This document shows, piece after piece, positions 1-6,607 of a stretch of DNA of 13,216 nucleotides. The stretch covers positions 1-13,216 of the forward strand of contig JAYTQU010000357.1 of the NCBI GenBank assembly GCA_043746555.1, in the 5' to 3' direction. Every line of letters starts with the position of its first letter. Position 1 is the stretch's first letter. The notes beneath the pieces were generated by a model. That model did no database searches. It was not told the origin of the DNA and worked only from the letters and a program-made list of their open reading frames with translations. The DNA is from CAZQYC01 sp043746555 (GTDB taxonomy: Bacteria; Pseudomonadota; Gammaproteobacteria; Steroidobacterales; Steroidobacteraceae). The position numbers and the translations under genes are program-made.

Positions 1-2529
1 GCCACCCGGAACATAAGAGTAGCCGCGAGGCCAATGCATTTGATCCAAGCGCTGCAACACTGCATCGGTGACCTTGCCGGTGTTATAGCCACTCCTCACC
101 TGCGCATCGATGACCACTGCACGATCGCGGTTGTAACGATGAATCTGCGTGGGCGCGCTTGAAAACTCCAGACGCGCCAATTGGCTCAGCGGCAATATTT
201 GTCCGTGCACGCTCGCGACGCGTACCTCATTCAAGACGTTTAGGTCGGCGCGACTTGATATCGGCGTGCGCACTACGATGTCGTATTGTTCGCCGTTGCT
301 TTCCTTGAACTTGCCAACCGGCAATCCCGCGACGCTCAAACGCACGGCGCGATCGATCTCGACCGACGGCACACCGAGCATTGCCGCTTTTTGCGTGTCG
401 ATATGCAGTCGCAGATTCGTCCGTTGAACTTTCACGGGATTCACGACATCGATCGTGCCCGGCACTTCGCTAATGGTTTTTTCCACTTGCGCGGCTAGAT
501 CGTGCAGCGCGCTGAGTTCGGGACCGAGAACCCGGATCGAAATCGGCGCGCTGATCGGTGGACCGCTGTCGAATTCTTTCACTTCGATGCGGGCATTGGG
601 ATAGCCCTCTAATTGCTTGCGCAGTTCATCGAGTCGTTCCTTGGTGGTTCGCGAGCTGTAGTTATCGAGCTTAACGAATAACTCGCCATAATTCGGCGCG
701 TCTTCCCGCGGAATCACGTTGTAGTAGATCTTGGGATTCCCGTGCCCGAGATTTGAAAAGTAACTGGCTAGTCCAGGCATCGCTTGAACTTTACTTTCGG
801 CGAAACGCAATGCGCGATCGGTTTCCGCAAGACTGCTGCCTTCGGGCGTTTTCACGAAGACCTGGAAATGCGGCGTATCGGCCTTCGGAAAAAGGGTGAA
901 CCCAATCCATGCGCCGATCGGCACCACCAACAATACGCAAACCACCAGCGACACAATCACTGTTCGCGCCGGTCGCGCCAGTGCTCGATGCAATAGCGGC
1001 CGATAGAATTTGTGTATGCCGCTCATGATCCATTGCAATAGCCGATTGCCGTGCGGGTCTTGGCGCTCGGATAGCACCCGACTAGCAATAAACGGAATGA
1101 TGGTGAGCGACACCAACAGTGATGCGCCAATGGTGGCAATAACGGCGGTCGGCAGGACGCGAATGAATTTTCCCGCGTCGCCCACCAACAACATTAATGG
1201 CAGGAAGGCGAACATCAACGTCGCCGTGCAACCCAGAACGGCAAGCGCGATTTGCTTGGTCGCTAGCAGTGCAGCATCTTTGCGCGAGTAACCGTCGCGT
1301 AAGAATCGCGAAATGTTTTCTACCACCACAATCGAGTCATCCACCAACAGCCCCAACGCGATCACGAAACCGGCGATGGAAATTTGATTGAGCGAGTAAT
1401 TGAGGAAATACAGCGCCGACACGCCAATCGCCAATGACAACGGCACCGAGATCATCACCACGCCCGCGGATCGCAATCCGAGCGGCAGCAACGTAAACAT
1501 GACGAGTGCAATAGCGAGGCCAAAATCCAAACCCAAACTATTTAGGCGGCGCGCCACGTTTTCGGATTGATCGAAGCCACGCTCGAGCGTGATGCGCTTC
1601 GGAAGCCCTTTGGAAAACTTGTCGGCGACTTTGACTAGACGATCGCGCGTATCGAAAATATTGAAACCGTCCTTTTGGTTGGCGGTGACAAACACGGCGC
1701 GCTTACCGTTGAAGCGGCCCACGTAAGTTTCCTGCTCCGTGCCCCACGATACATCCGCCAAGTCGCGGACTCTTACGATGCGCCCGGCGGCCGAAGCAAC
1801 CACGGTGTCGCGTACTTCATCCAGCGAGCGATAGCCACCCGAGGTTTTCAAACTAAAACTGCGGCTGCCGACATCGATAACGCCGCCGGGGATATTGGAA
1901 TTCTCGCTCTGCAACGCTTGCGTCACTTGCGCTTGCGTCAGATTGAGTTCGGTCATGCGCTTCAGGTCCAACGCTACGCGTAGCTCGCGCGCGGGGAATG
2001 CCCAGCTCTGCGCGGTTCGTATTCCTTCAACGCCGCGAAACGCATCGCGCAATTGCCGCGCGAGTTCTTCCAGTTCCGGATACGGCGCGTCCTCAGACAC
2101 CAACGCGTACTCGACAATATTGACCAGACCGGGATTAATTTTGTTGACTTCCAGTTTAGCCAACTCACTCGGCAGCTCGGGCCGCAGCGCGTTGAGTTCG
2201 CGCACCACTTCGTCGTATTTCTTGTCGACATCGACTTGCGAGAAAAACTGCACGACGATTTGCGCCACGCCGTCGCCAATGCCCGATTCAAGTTTTCGTA
2301 CGTCGTCGAGCTCGCCAATGCGATCTTCAATCGGTTTTGCGACCAGACGTTCCATATCCTGCGGTTCCGCGCCCGGCATAACCGCGTTGATCGTGAATCC
2401 GGCAATAGGAAAATATGGATCTTCTTGTCGCGGGATATTGATGAACGACGACCAACCCAACGCGCACAATAAAATGAACGCAATGATCGTGAACTGAAAT
2501 CGTTTCAGCGGAAATTCTAAGAGACTCAT
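1..2529 (-). CDS. RND efflux pump, inner-membrane permease (C-terminus outside window)
   Basis: This is a proton-driven RND permease of the AcrB/HAE type, which moves substrates from the periplasm or inner membrane towards an outer-membrane channel. The frame is open from the ATG at 2529 to the window edge, giving 843 codons of an expected 1000-1060, so the last transmembrane helices are missing. The N-terminus has the usual first helix (about residues 10-30) followed by a long periplasmic porter region beginning with INIPRQEDPYFP. Helix 4 carries GLLVDDSIVVVEN; Asp397 and Asp398 match the proton-relay aspartates of AcrB (407/408). A second porter repeat starts after about residue 555. The ATG lies 9 nt after the stop of the membrane-fusion protein gene and has only a weak AGG upstream, so translation is probably coupled. 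No outer-membrane factor gene is visible; one could lie beyond the left edge. Substrate cannot be read from the sequence. Confidence 0.93.
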   Translation of the reverse strand, partial: MSLLEFPLKRFQFTIIAFILLCALGWSSFINIPRQEDPYFPIAGFTINAVMPGAEPQDMERLVAKPIEDRIGELDDVRKLESGIGDGVAQIVVQFFSQVDVDKKYDEVVRELNALRPELPSELAKLEVNKINPGLVNIVEYALVSEDAPYPELEELARQLRDAFRGVEGIRTAQSWAFPARELRVALDLKRMTELNLTQAQVTQALQSENSNIPGGVIDVGSRSFSLKTSGGYRSLDEVRDTVVASAAGRIVRVRDLADVSWGTEQETYVGRFNGKRAVFVTANQKDGFNIFDTRDRLVKVADKFSKGLPKRITLERGFDQSENVARRLNSLGLDFGLAIALVMFTLLPLGLRSAGVVMISVPLSLAIGVSALYFLNYSLNQISIAGFVIALGLLVDDSIVVVENISRFLRDGYSRKDAALLATKQIALAVLGCTATLMFAFLPLMLLVGDAGKFIRVLPTAVIATIGASLLVSLTIIPFIASRVLSERQDPHGNRLLQWIMSGIHKFYRPLLHRALARPARTVIVSLVVCVLLVVPIGAWIGFTLFPKADTPHFQVFVKTPEGSSLAETDRALRFAESKVQAMPGLASYFSNLGHGNPKIYYNVIPREDAPNYGELFVKLDNYSSRTTKERLDELRKQLEGYPNARIEVKEFDSGPPISAPISIRVLGPELSALHDLAAQVEKTISEVPGTIDVVNPVKVQRTNLRLHIDTQKAAMLGVPSVEIDRAVRLSVAGLPVGKFKESNGEQYDIVVRTPISSRADLNVLNEVRVASVHGQILPLSQLARLEFSSAPTQIHRYNRDRAVVIDAQVRSGYNTGKVTDAVLQRLDQMHWPRGYSYVPGG

Positions 2530-2538
2530 GATTTGGAC

Positions 2539-3594
2539 TTAACCTGCGTCCTTGACTATTACGCGTTCACCGTCTTGTAAATAGAGCGCACCGTCGGTCA
2601 CTACTTTTTCGCCGACATTCAAACCGTTGGCGATGGCGACTTTGGTTCCATCGATAAAGGCTACTTCGATAGCGCGGCGCATCGCAATTTGTTTGTCCAT
2701 TGCACCCGTCAAGACAAAAACACTAGCGCGCTTGCCGTCGCCTTCGACTATTGAAGCAATCGGTACGTACACTCGTTCGCCGCTACTCGCGCTTGTCGGC
2801 GTCAACGCCACTTTTGCGACCAAGCCGCTCACGAGACGTAACTTTGTCGGCCGCAAGCGCAATTCCACTTGAAACATACCGCTGTGTTCGTCGGCACCGC
2901 TGGCGACTTCGGTCACTTGCGCCGGAAATTTTTCGCCGGGATGCGCGTCGAGTTCGACTTCGGCGCGATCGCCGATGCGGACCTGAACAATCTCGCGGTC
3001 TGCCAATCCCACGCGCACCACGTAGCCGTGTTCCTGCGATCCGAGCACCAAAACGGGATTGCCTGGCGCAACCAATTCGCGCTCCTGAATCAGTCGTCGC
3101 AAGATCGTGCCGTCCTGCGGCGCGACGATCGTCGCGTAACCCCAATTGAATTCGGCGGATTGCAAGGTCGCTTTCGATACCGCCGCTTGGGTTCGAAGGT
3201 CTTCGAGCTGATTGAGACTAATGAGATGATCGGCGAATAATTTTTCCGCGCGCGCCACATCGCGCTGCGTTTTTTCCGCAAGTTGACGCGCCTGCTCGAC
3301 CTGCGCATTGATTTCCGCCTGCTCGATTTCCGCCAAACGTTGACCGCGCTGCACGCGCTGGCCTTCCTGCGCATATATGTGACTGACGACGCCGCCCACC
3401 TTGAAAGATAAACGCAGCTCGTCTTTGTTCACGAGCAGACCGTCGGTGCGAATGATCGGTGCCGCCGGTCCCGATGTGGCGAGGCTAACGCGGATCGGCG
3501 TCACGCGAGTTTCCTGGTGATCCGACGATTGAACACACGCGCTGAGCAAAGCCACCACAAACAGAGGTATCAGGCGATAGCAATTCTGCTTCAT
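2539..3594 (-). CDS. Periplasmic adaptor (membrane-fusion) lipoprotein of RND pump
   Basis: This 351-residue protein is the adaptor that links the RND permease to an outer-membrane channel. It starts with a lipoprotein signal peptide: a hydrophobic stretch ending in LLSAC, with Cys20 as the predicted lipidated residue. The first lipoyl half-motif is at about 62-92 (LSFKVGGVVSHIYAQEGQRV). An alpha-helical hairpin rich in Gln, Ala and charged residues follows at about 93-150. The second lipoyl half is at 151-185 (ATIVAPQDGTILRR), and beta-barrel and membrane-proximal domains follow. Length and order match the AcrA/HlyD-type family. The start ATG is preceded by AGGAG with 7 nt spacing. It is transcribed from its own promoter, behind a TetR-type gene and directly ahead of the permease, so it belongs to an efflux operon. 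Substrate unknown. Confidence 0.93.
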   Translation of the reverse strand: MKQNCYRLIPLFVVALLSACVQSSDHQETRVTPIRVSLATSGPAAPIIRTDGLLVNKDELRLSFKVGGVVSHIYAQEGQRVQRGQRLAEIEQAEINAQVEQARQLAEKTQRDVARAEKLFADHLISLNQLEDLRTQAAVSKATLQSAEFNWGYATIVAPQDGTILRRLIQERELVAPGNPVLVLGSQEHGYVVRVGLADREIVQVRIGDRAEVELDAHPGEKFPAQVTEVASGADEHSGMFQVELRLRPTKLRLVSGLVAKVALTPTSASSGERVYVPIASIVEGDGKRASVFVLTGAMDKQIAMRRAIEVAFIDGTKVAIANGLNVGEKVVTDGALYLQDGERVIVKDAG

Positions 3595-3624
3595 GGTCGT
3601 GCTCCTAGATTTAATCGTTTAACA

Positions 3625-3654
3625 ATTAGACAAGTGTCTAGAATTTGGTCGCAA
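3625..3654 (-). promoter_or_regulatory. Efflux operon promoter with embedded palindromic operator
   Basis: On the minus strand TTGCGA (3654-3649) and TCTAAT (3630-3625) are separated by 18 nt and form a good sigma-70 promoter, with a predicted start near 3618 and a leader of about 24 nt. A perfect palindrome, TAGACA-AG-TGTCTA (3627-3640), fills the end of the spacer and overlaps the -10 box. A dimeric repressor bound there would block polymerase. The neighbouring TetR-type protein is the obvious candidate. The box and palindrome sequences are read directly; the assignment to the regulator is inference. Confidence 0.68.
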
Positions 3655-3685
3655 TAGCCGCTTATAAGGTTGCATCGGGTACATA

Positions 3686-4324
3686 TCAGGGAGTCAGCAT
3701 TTTGCGAAATAGGATGACCGCGTGGTCGATCAGTTGCGGCACGCTAATTCCCTGGTGCGCCAACACCTGAGCCTTGTTCATCGCAATCTGAATCAACCCG
3801 TGGCTGAAGCCCCACAAGGCAATAGAACTGGTCTTGGCATCGCCGAGATCGGCGCGAATCGAGCCGTCGCTCTGGCCTTGCGCGATGGCGGCGACGACAT
3901 GGCTATGCACTCGATCACCGGCTTCCACGCATTCGGCAAACGGGGAGTTGGGATCTTCGGGAGGCGGCGAGCATGCTTCGAAGCGTGCGCATGCATCGAA
4001 AAAATGCGGCAATTCATGCGCAAACGCCACATAGGCGCGACCGATCGCTTCGATCTTATCGATTCCCAACCGCGCGCGGCCGGCCGCCTCTGCAAAGCGA
4101 GTGGCGAGCAGTTCGAAGGCACGCAACACGATTGCGGCGTGCAATTCGTCCTTGTCTTTGAAGTACACATACACCAAGGCGCGACTCAAGCGCGCGCGCT
4201 TGGCCACTTGGTCGATGGTGACGGCGCTCCAATCCACTTCACGATATACCTCGATCGCCGCATCGACAATATCGGCGCGACGACGGTCTTTCTCTTCTTG
4301 GCGGCGTTCGGCAACGTAGGACAT
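3686..4324 (-). CDS. TetR/AcrR-family transcriptional repressor
   Basis: This 212-residue protein is a TetR-type regulator. The N-terminal DNA-binding domain occupies about residues 15-65; the helix-turn-helix runs through TIDQVAKRARLSRALVYVYF (36-55), followed by KDKDELHAAIV, the normal end of the TetR_N domain. The remaining roughly 145 residues form the helical ligand-binding and dimer domain, which is too variable to predict a ligand. It lies 91 nt upstream of the adaptor gene in the same direction, so it probably represses the pump genes and relieves repression when a pump substrate binds. Similar palindromes occur in front of it and in front of the adaptor gene, suggesting autoregulation. 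The ATG is preceded only by a weak AGG at 9 nt. The start is supported because an in-frame HTH begins about 20 residues later, as usual in the family. Confidence 0.92.
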   Translation of the reverse strand: MSYVAERRQEEKDRRRADIVDAAIEVYREVDWSAVTIDQVAKRARLSRALVYVYFKDKDELHAAIVLRAFELLATRFAEAAGRARLGIDKIEAIGRAYVAFAHELPHFFDACARFEACSPPPEDPNSPFAECVEAGDRVHSHVVAAIAQGQSDGSIRADLGDAKTSSIALWGFSHGLIQIAMNKAQVLAHQGISVPQLIDHAVILFRKMLTP

Positions 4325-4344
4325 GCGCGCAGCCTAGGCGAGCG

Positions 4345-4367
4345 TTGACATCGTGTCAATAATTATA
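4345..4367 (-). promoter_or_regulatory. Promoter -10 and palindromic operator of the TetR-type gene
   Basis: The minus strand shows a perfect -10 box, TATAAT (4367-4362), just beyond the ilvB stop codon. Immediately downstream is the palindrome TTGACA-TCG-TGTCAA (4345-4359), which would cover the transcription start at about 4355. No good -35 box is seen at the right distance. The half-site T(A/T)GACA is shared with the palindrome in front of the adaptor gene, but the spacer is 3 nt here and 2 nt there. This fits an autoregulatory operator; it is inferred, not proven. Confidence 0.55.
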
Positions 4368-4374
4368 TGATCGT

Positions 4375-6117
4375 TTAGTGAGGTCCGTCACCGACCGGTC
4401 GATGATCACTAACAAATTCGCAGTCGATAGCGTCAATATTCGCAGAGCCTGGCCCGACCATCGGTGAGACCGCGTGGCGATGATCGACTCGAATTCGAAT
4501 GAGCACTGGTCCAAGTGTAGACAACGCGCAACGCAGTTGCGACCCGATATCGCCATCGCAATTCACATCGTATGCTTGAATTCCAAAGGCGCGAGCGATC
4601 GCAACGAAGTCGCTGTTGGCTTGATAGTGCGCGGCGTACACACAACGACCGTAAAACAATTCCTGCTGCTGACGCACCATGCCTAAGCCGCCGTTGTCGA
4701 ACAGCACAATCTTTACTGCCAGATCGAGTTCCGCCAACGTCGCGAGCTCTTGAATGTTCATCAGCAAGCTGCCATCGCCGGTGAAGCACACAACCGTTGC
4801 CTCCGGTTCGGCAATGGCGGCACCGATTGCTGCCGGCACACCAAACCCCATCGTGCCTAAGCCGCCCGACGTCAGCCAGCGATCCGCGCGCGTAAAAGGA
4901 TACGACTGCGCCACCCACATTTGATGTTGCCCGACATCGGTGGTCAGAATCGCATCGTGCGGCAAGGCTGCACCGACCGCGCGAATGATCGAGAGTGGGT
5001 GGGTTGCATCACACTCTTGATCCGGATATTTTCTTCGCAGGGTCGCGATGCGATCCAACCATTCGCTACGAGCGCAACTGCGCGCACGTTGATTCAATTG
5101 CGTAAGCGCCGTCCACGCATCGGCGTGAATAGCAAGAGTTGGTGCTTTAATCTTGCCGAACTCGCGAGCATCGATGTCGATGTGAATAATCTTCGCATTG
5201 CTAGCGAATCGATTTGGATCGCCGGTTGCGCGATCGTCGAAGCGCACGCCGATTGCGATCAACAAATCGCATTCGTCAATTGCATGATGCGTGACGCGCG
5301 ACCCGTGCATCCCGAGCATGCCGAGATAAAGCGGATGATCGTGCGGCAATGCGCCCATCGCCATCAACGACGACACCGTAGGGATCGACATTTTCTCGGC
5401 AAGACGTCTAAGTAACTTTTCGGCGCGCGCCTTCACCACACCGCCACCGACATAGAACAGCGGCCGCTGCGCGGCGGCGAGCATTTCACTAGCGCTGTCG
5501 AACTCTTCATCGAATTTCGGCAAACGAACACGCTCGTGTTGCGAGCGCGCCATCTCACAACTCGCGCGTTGTAGCTGCACGTCTTTGGGTACGTCGATCA
5601 ATACCGGTCCGGGTCGCCCGCTTTCGGCAACGTAAAATGCTTCGGCAAGTAGTTCGCTCAATTGATCCGCTGACTCCGCAAAGAATGCCGCTTTGGTAAC
5701 AGGCTTTGCTAACTCAATGGTGGCGACTTCTTGAAAGGCGTCGGTCCCGATGAAGTGTGTCGGCACCTGCCCCGTGATGCACACGAGCGGAATCGAGTCG
5801 AGTTTTGCATCTGCCAACGCGGTGAGCATGTTGGTCACGCCCGGACCCGATGTTGCCAAACACACCCCAGCACGATGCGTCATGCGCGCAATACCTTGCG
5901 CGATGAATCCCGCTGCTTGTTCGTGACGCGCAAGTATGTGACGAATGCGCGAACACCGCGCGAGCGCTCCGTAAACCGGCAGCAACGCGCCGCCCGGAAT
6001 GCCGACAACGACATTTACACCGCGACGCTCCAATGAACGCACAATGATTTCCGCTCCCGATAATTGCGGCAGCGGATTAGAGACAAAATTAGGCGCGAGA
6101 TTCGATGCCGGACTCAT
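4375..6117 (-). CDS. ilvB: Acetolactate synthase (AHAS) large, catalytic subunit
   Basis: This enzyme condenses two pyruvates to acetolactate, or pyruvate with 2-oxobutyrate, the first common step of valine, leucine and isoleucine synthesis. It is cytoplasmic and needs thiamine diphosphate, Mg2+ and FAD. The 580-residue product shows the N-terminal ThDP domain (GIPGGALLP at 39-47; catalytic Glu66 in ARHEQAAG), the SGPGVTN motif, and the C-terminal GDG (447-449) followed 24 residues later by DN (474-475). The usual pair here is NN, so one cofactor-site residue is changed to Asp. The region GGLGMVRQQQELFY and the C-terminal VSPMVGPGSAN resemble E. coli IlvB (AHAS I) more than IlvG or IlvI. The start is the ATG at 6117 with GGAG 8 nt upstream; an in-frame TTG at 6168 lies inside the attenuator's U tract and is rejected. 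No regulatory subunit gene follows: the next gene, 50 nt on, is the TetR-type regulator. Confidence 0.95.
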   Translation of the reverse strand: MSPASNLAPNFVSNPLPQLSGAEIIVRSLERRGVNVVVGIPGGALLPVYGALARCSRIRHILARHEQAAGFIAQGIARMTHRAGVCLATSGPGVTNMLTALADAKLDSIPLVCITGQVPTHFIGTDAFQEVATIELAKPVTKAAFFAESADQLSELLAEAFYVAESGRPGPVLIDVPKDVQLQRASCEMARSQHERVRLPKFDEEFDSASEMLAAAQRPLFYVGGGVVKARAEKLLRRLAEKMSIPTVSSLMAMGALPHDHPLYLGMLGMHGSRVTHHAIDECDLLIAIGVRFDDRATGDPNRFASNAKIIHIDIDAREFGKIKAPTLAIHADAWTALTQLNQRARSCARSEWLDRIATLRRKYPDQECDATHPLSIIRAVGAALPHDAILTTDVGQHQMWVAQSYPFTRADRWLTSGGLGTMGFGVPAAIGAAIAEPEATVVCFTGDGSLLMNIQELATLAELDLAVKIVLFDNGGLGMVRQQQELFYGRCVYAAHYQANSDFVAIARAFGIQAYDVNCDGDIGSQLRCALSTLGPVLIRIRVDHRHAVSPMVGPGSANIDAIDCEFVSDHRPVGDGPH

Positions 6118-6120
6118 TAC

Positions 6121-6140
6121 AGGACTCCTATAAAAGTCCT
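6121..6140 (-). promoter_or_regulatory. Small hairpin at the ilvB ribosome binding site
   Basis: In the minus-strand RNA, AGGACT (6140-6135) and AGTCCT (6126-6121) can form a 6-bp stem with an 8-nt loop. The ilvB Shine-Dalgarno GGAG lies half in the loop and half in the 3' arm, only a few nucleotides from the ATG. Pairing would partly hide it. The complementarity is certain; any role in translation is inference, and a 6-bp stem with four G-C pairs is only moderately stable. Confidence 0.45.
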
Positions 6141-6166
6141 GTCGGAATTTGGCCGGCGCAGAAAGC

Positions 6167-6200
6167 AAAAACCCCCTGCCGGCTTAGCGCCGACAGGGGG
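6167..6200 (-). terminator. ilvB attenuator: intrinsic terminator hairpin
   Basis: In the minus-strand RNA, CCCCCTGTCGGC (6200-6189) pairs with GCCGGCAGGGGG (6183-6172) across a 5-nt loop. This gives a 12-bp stem with a single G-U pair, followed at once by a run of five U (6171-6167). It sits between the leader peptide stop codon and the ilvB start, exactly where the 3:4 terminator of amino-acid biosynthetic attenuators lies. When the leader is translated to its end, this hairpin should stop transcription before ilvB. Confidence 0.9.
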
Positions 6201-6230
6201 TTTGTTGTTTACAAAAGCTTCCCCTACGGC
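6189..6230 (-). promoter_or_regulatory. Antiterminator pairing of the ilvB attenuator (segments 2 and 3)
   Basis: Segment 2, GCCGTAGGGG (6230-6221), contains the leader stop codon TAG. It can pair with the 5' arm of the terminator (6200-6189): GGGG with CCCC, A-U, U-G, a one-base bulge, then GCCG with CGGC. This is mutually exclusive with the terminator. A ribosome stalled on the upstream valine codons leaves segment 2 free, so the antiterminator forms; a ribosome at the stop codon covers it and the terminator forms. A short CCTAC (6271-6267) in the leader can also pair with GTAGG in segment 2 and may be the 1:2 pause hairpin. The pairings are read from sequence, without folding energies. Confidence 0.75.
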
Positions 6231-6331
6231 GCGCCAGGTACGACCGATACGATTACTACCACTACAGTAGGCAATACGGTTGGCACTACAGTGGTGGAAG
6301 CGGCGACGACGGGAATGCTGCGAAAACTCAT
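6224..6331 (-). CDS. ivbL: Branched-chain amino acid leader peptide of the ilvB operon
   Basis: This 35-codon ORF runs from ATG at 6331 to TAG at 6224. It encodes 12 valines, 2 isoleucines and 1 leucine, densest near the end (TVVVVIVSVVPGAP). Its end resembles the E. coli ilvB leader, which finishes with a valine run followed by GNAP. The product has no known role of its own; the speed of its translation reports charging of tRNA-Val, and to a lesser degree tRNA-Ile and tRNA-Leu, to the attenuator just downstream. AAGAAG three bases before the ATG is a modest ribosome binding site. A matching promoter lies about 48 nt upstream of the start codon. The peptide is too short and repetitive for standard gene finders, but its position, composition and the paired RNA structures make it convincing. 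Confidence 0.9.
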   Translation of the reverse strand: MSFRSIPVVAASTTVVPTVLPTVVVVIVSVVPGAP

Positions 6332-6385
6332 TGGCTTCTTGGCGTTGGATTACTTAAACACATCAACTCAAAGTTAGCGCGTCCG

Positions 6386-6415
6386 ACTATATCCGGAATG
6401 CAGGGTCGCTGGCAA
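6386..6415 (-). promoter_or_regulatory. Promoter of the ilvB leader transcript
   Basis: Minus-strand TTGCCA (6415-6410) and TATAGT (6391-6386), each matching five of six consensus bases, are separated by 18 nt. Transcription would start near 6379, giving a 5' leader of about 48 nt before the leader peptide ATG. No other sigma-70-like pair as good lies between the leader and the divergent GGDEF gene. Confidence 0.65.
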
Positions 6416-6502
6416 GACCGGTTGATAAACACCGTTAACTCGACATTGCCTCAATACCTGCCGGCCCAATTGCATAACTTTTCTGCGATTTCATTTGAAC
6501 AT

Positions 6503-6534
6503 TCGCGGCGGTTGTCTCGCTGTCTACGCCGCGA
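6503..6534. repeat. GC-rich inverted repeat in the ilvB/GGDEF divergent region
   Basis: TCGCGGCG (6503-6510) and CGCCGCGA (6527-6534) are perfect inverted arms around a 16-nt loop. There is no T run on either side, so it is not an intrinsic terminator. It lies upstream of both divergent genes and could be a regulator site or an RNA hairpin. The rest of 6416-6607 shows nothing I can assign beyond AT-rich promoter-like sequence (around 6540-6590) ahead of the GGDEF gene. Confidence 0.4.
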
Positions 6535-6607
6535 GTGAACTACTTATGGACGGCATATACGATCTATAGAATGATCCTATAAGCGCATATCGCGCCGGCG
6601 GATCAGC

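Noticed and set aside
2053..2472. Plus-strand ORFs opposite the RND pump and adaptor genes
   Set aside because: Antisense shadows of clear coding sequence; no motifs and no ribosome binding sites.
4345..4371. Plus-strand promoter TTGACA with TATGAT
   Set aside because: The spacer is only 15 nt and no plus-strand gene follows; the TTGACA is better explained as half of the palindrome.
6118..6168. Longer ilvB reading frame starting at TTG 6168
   Set aside because: It would begin inside the U tract of the terminator and has no ribosome binding site; ATG 6117 has GGAG at proper distance and fits family length.
6105..6377. Plus-strand ORF of 90 codons rich in Thr and Val
   Set aside because: It is the antisense image of the valine-codon leader peptide and terminator; it has no ribosome binding site or homology of its own.
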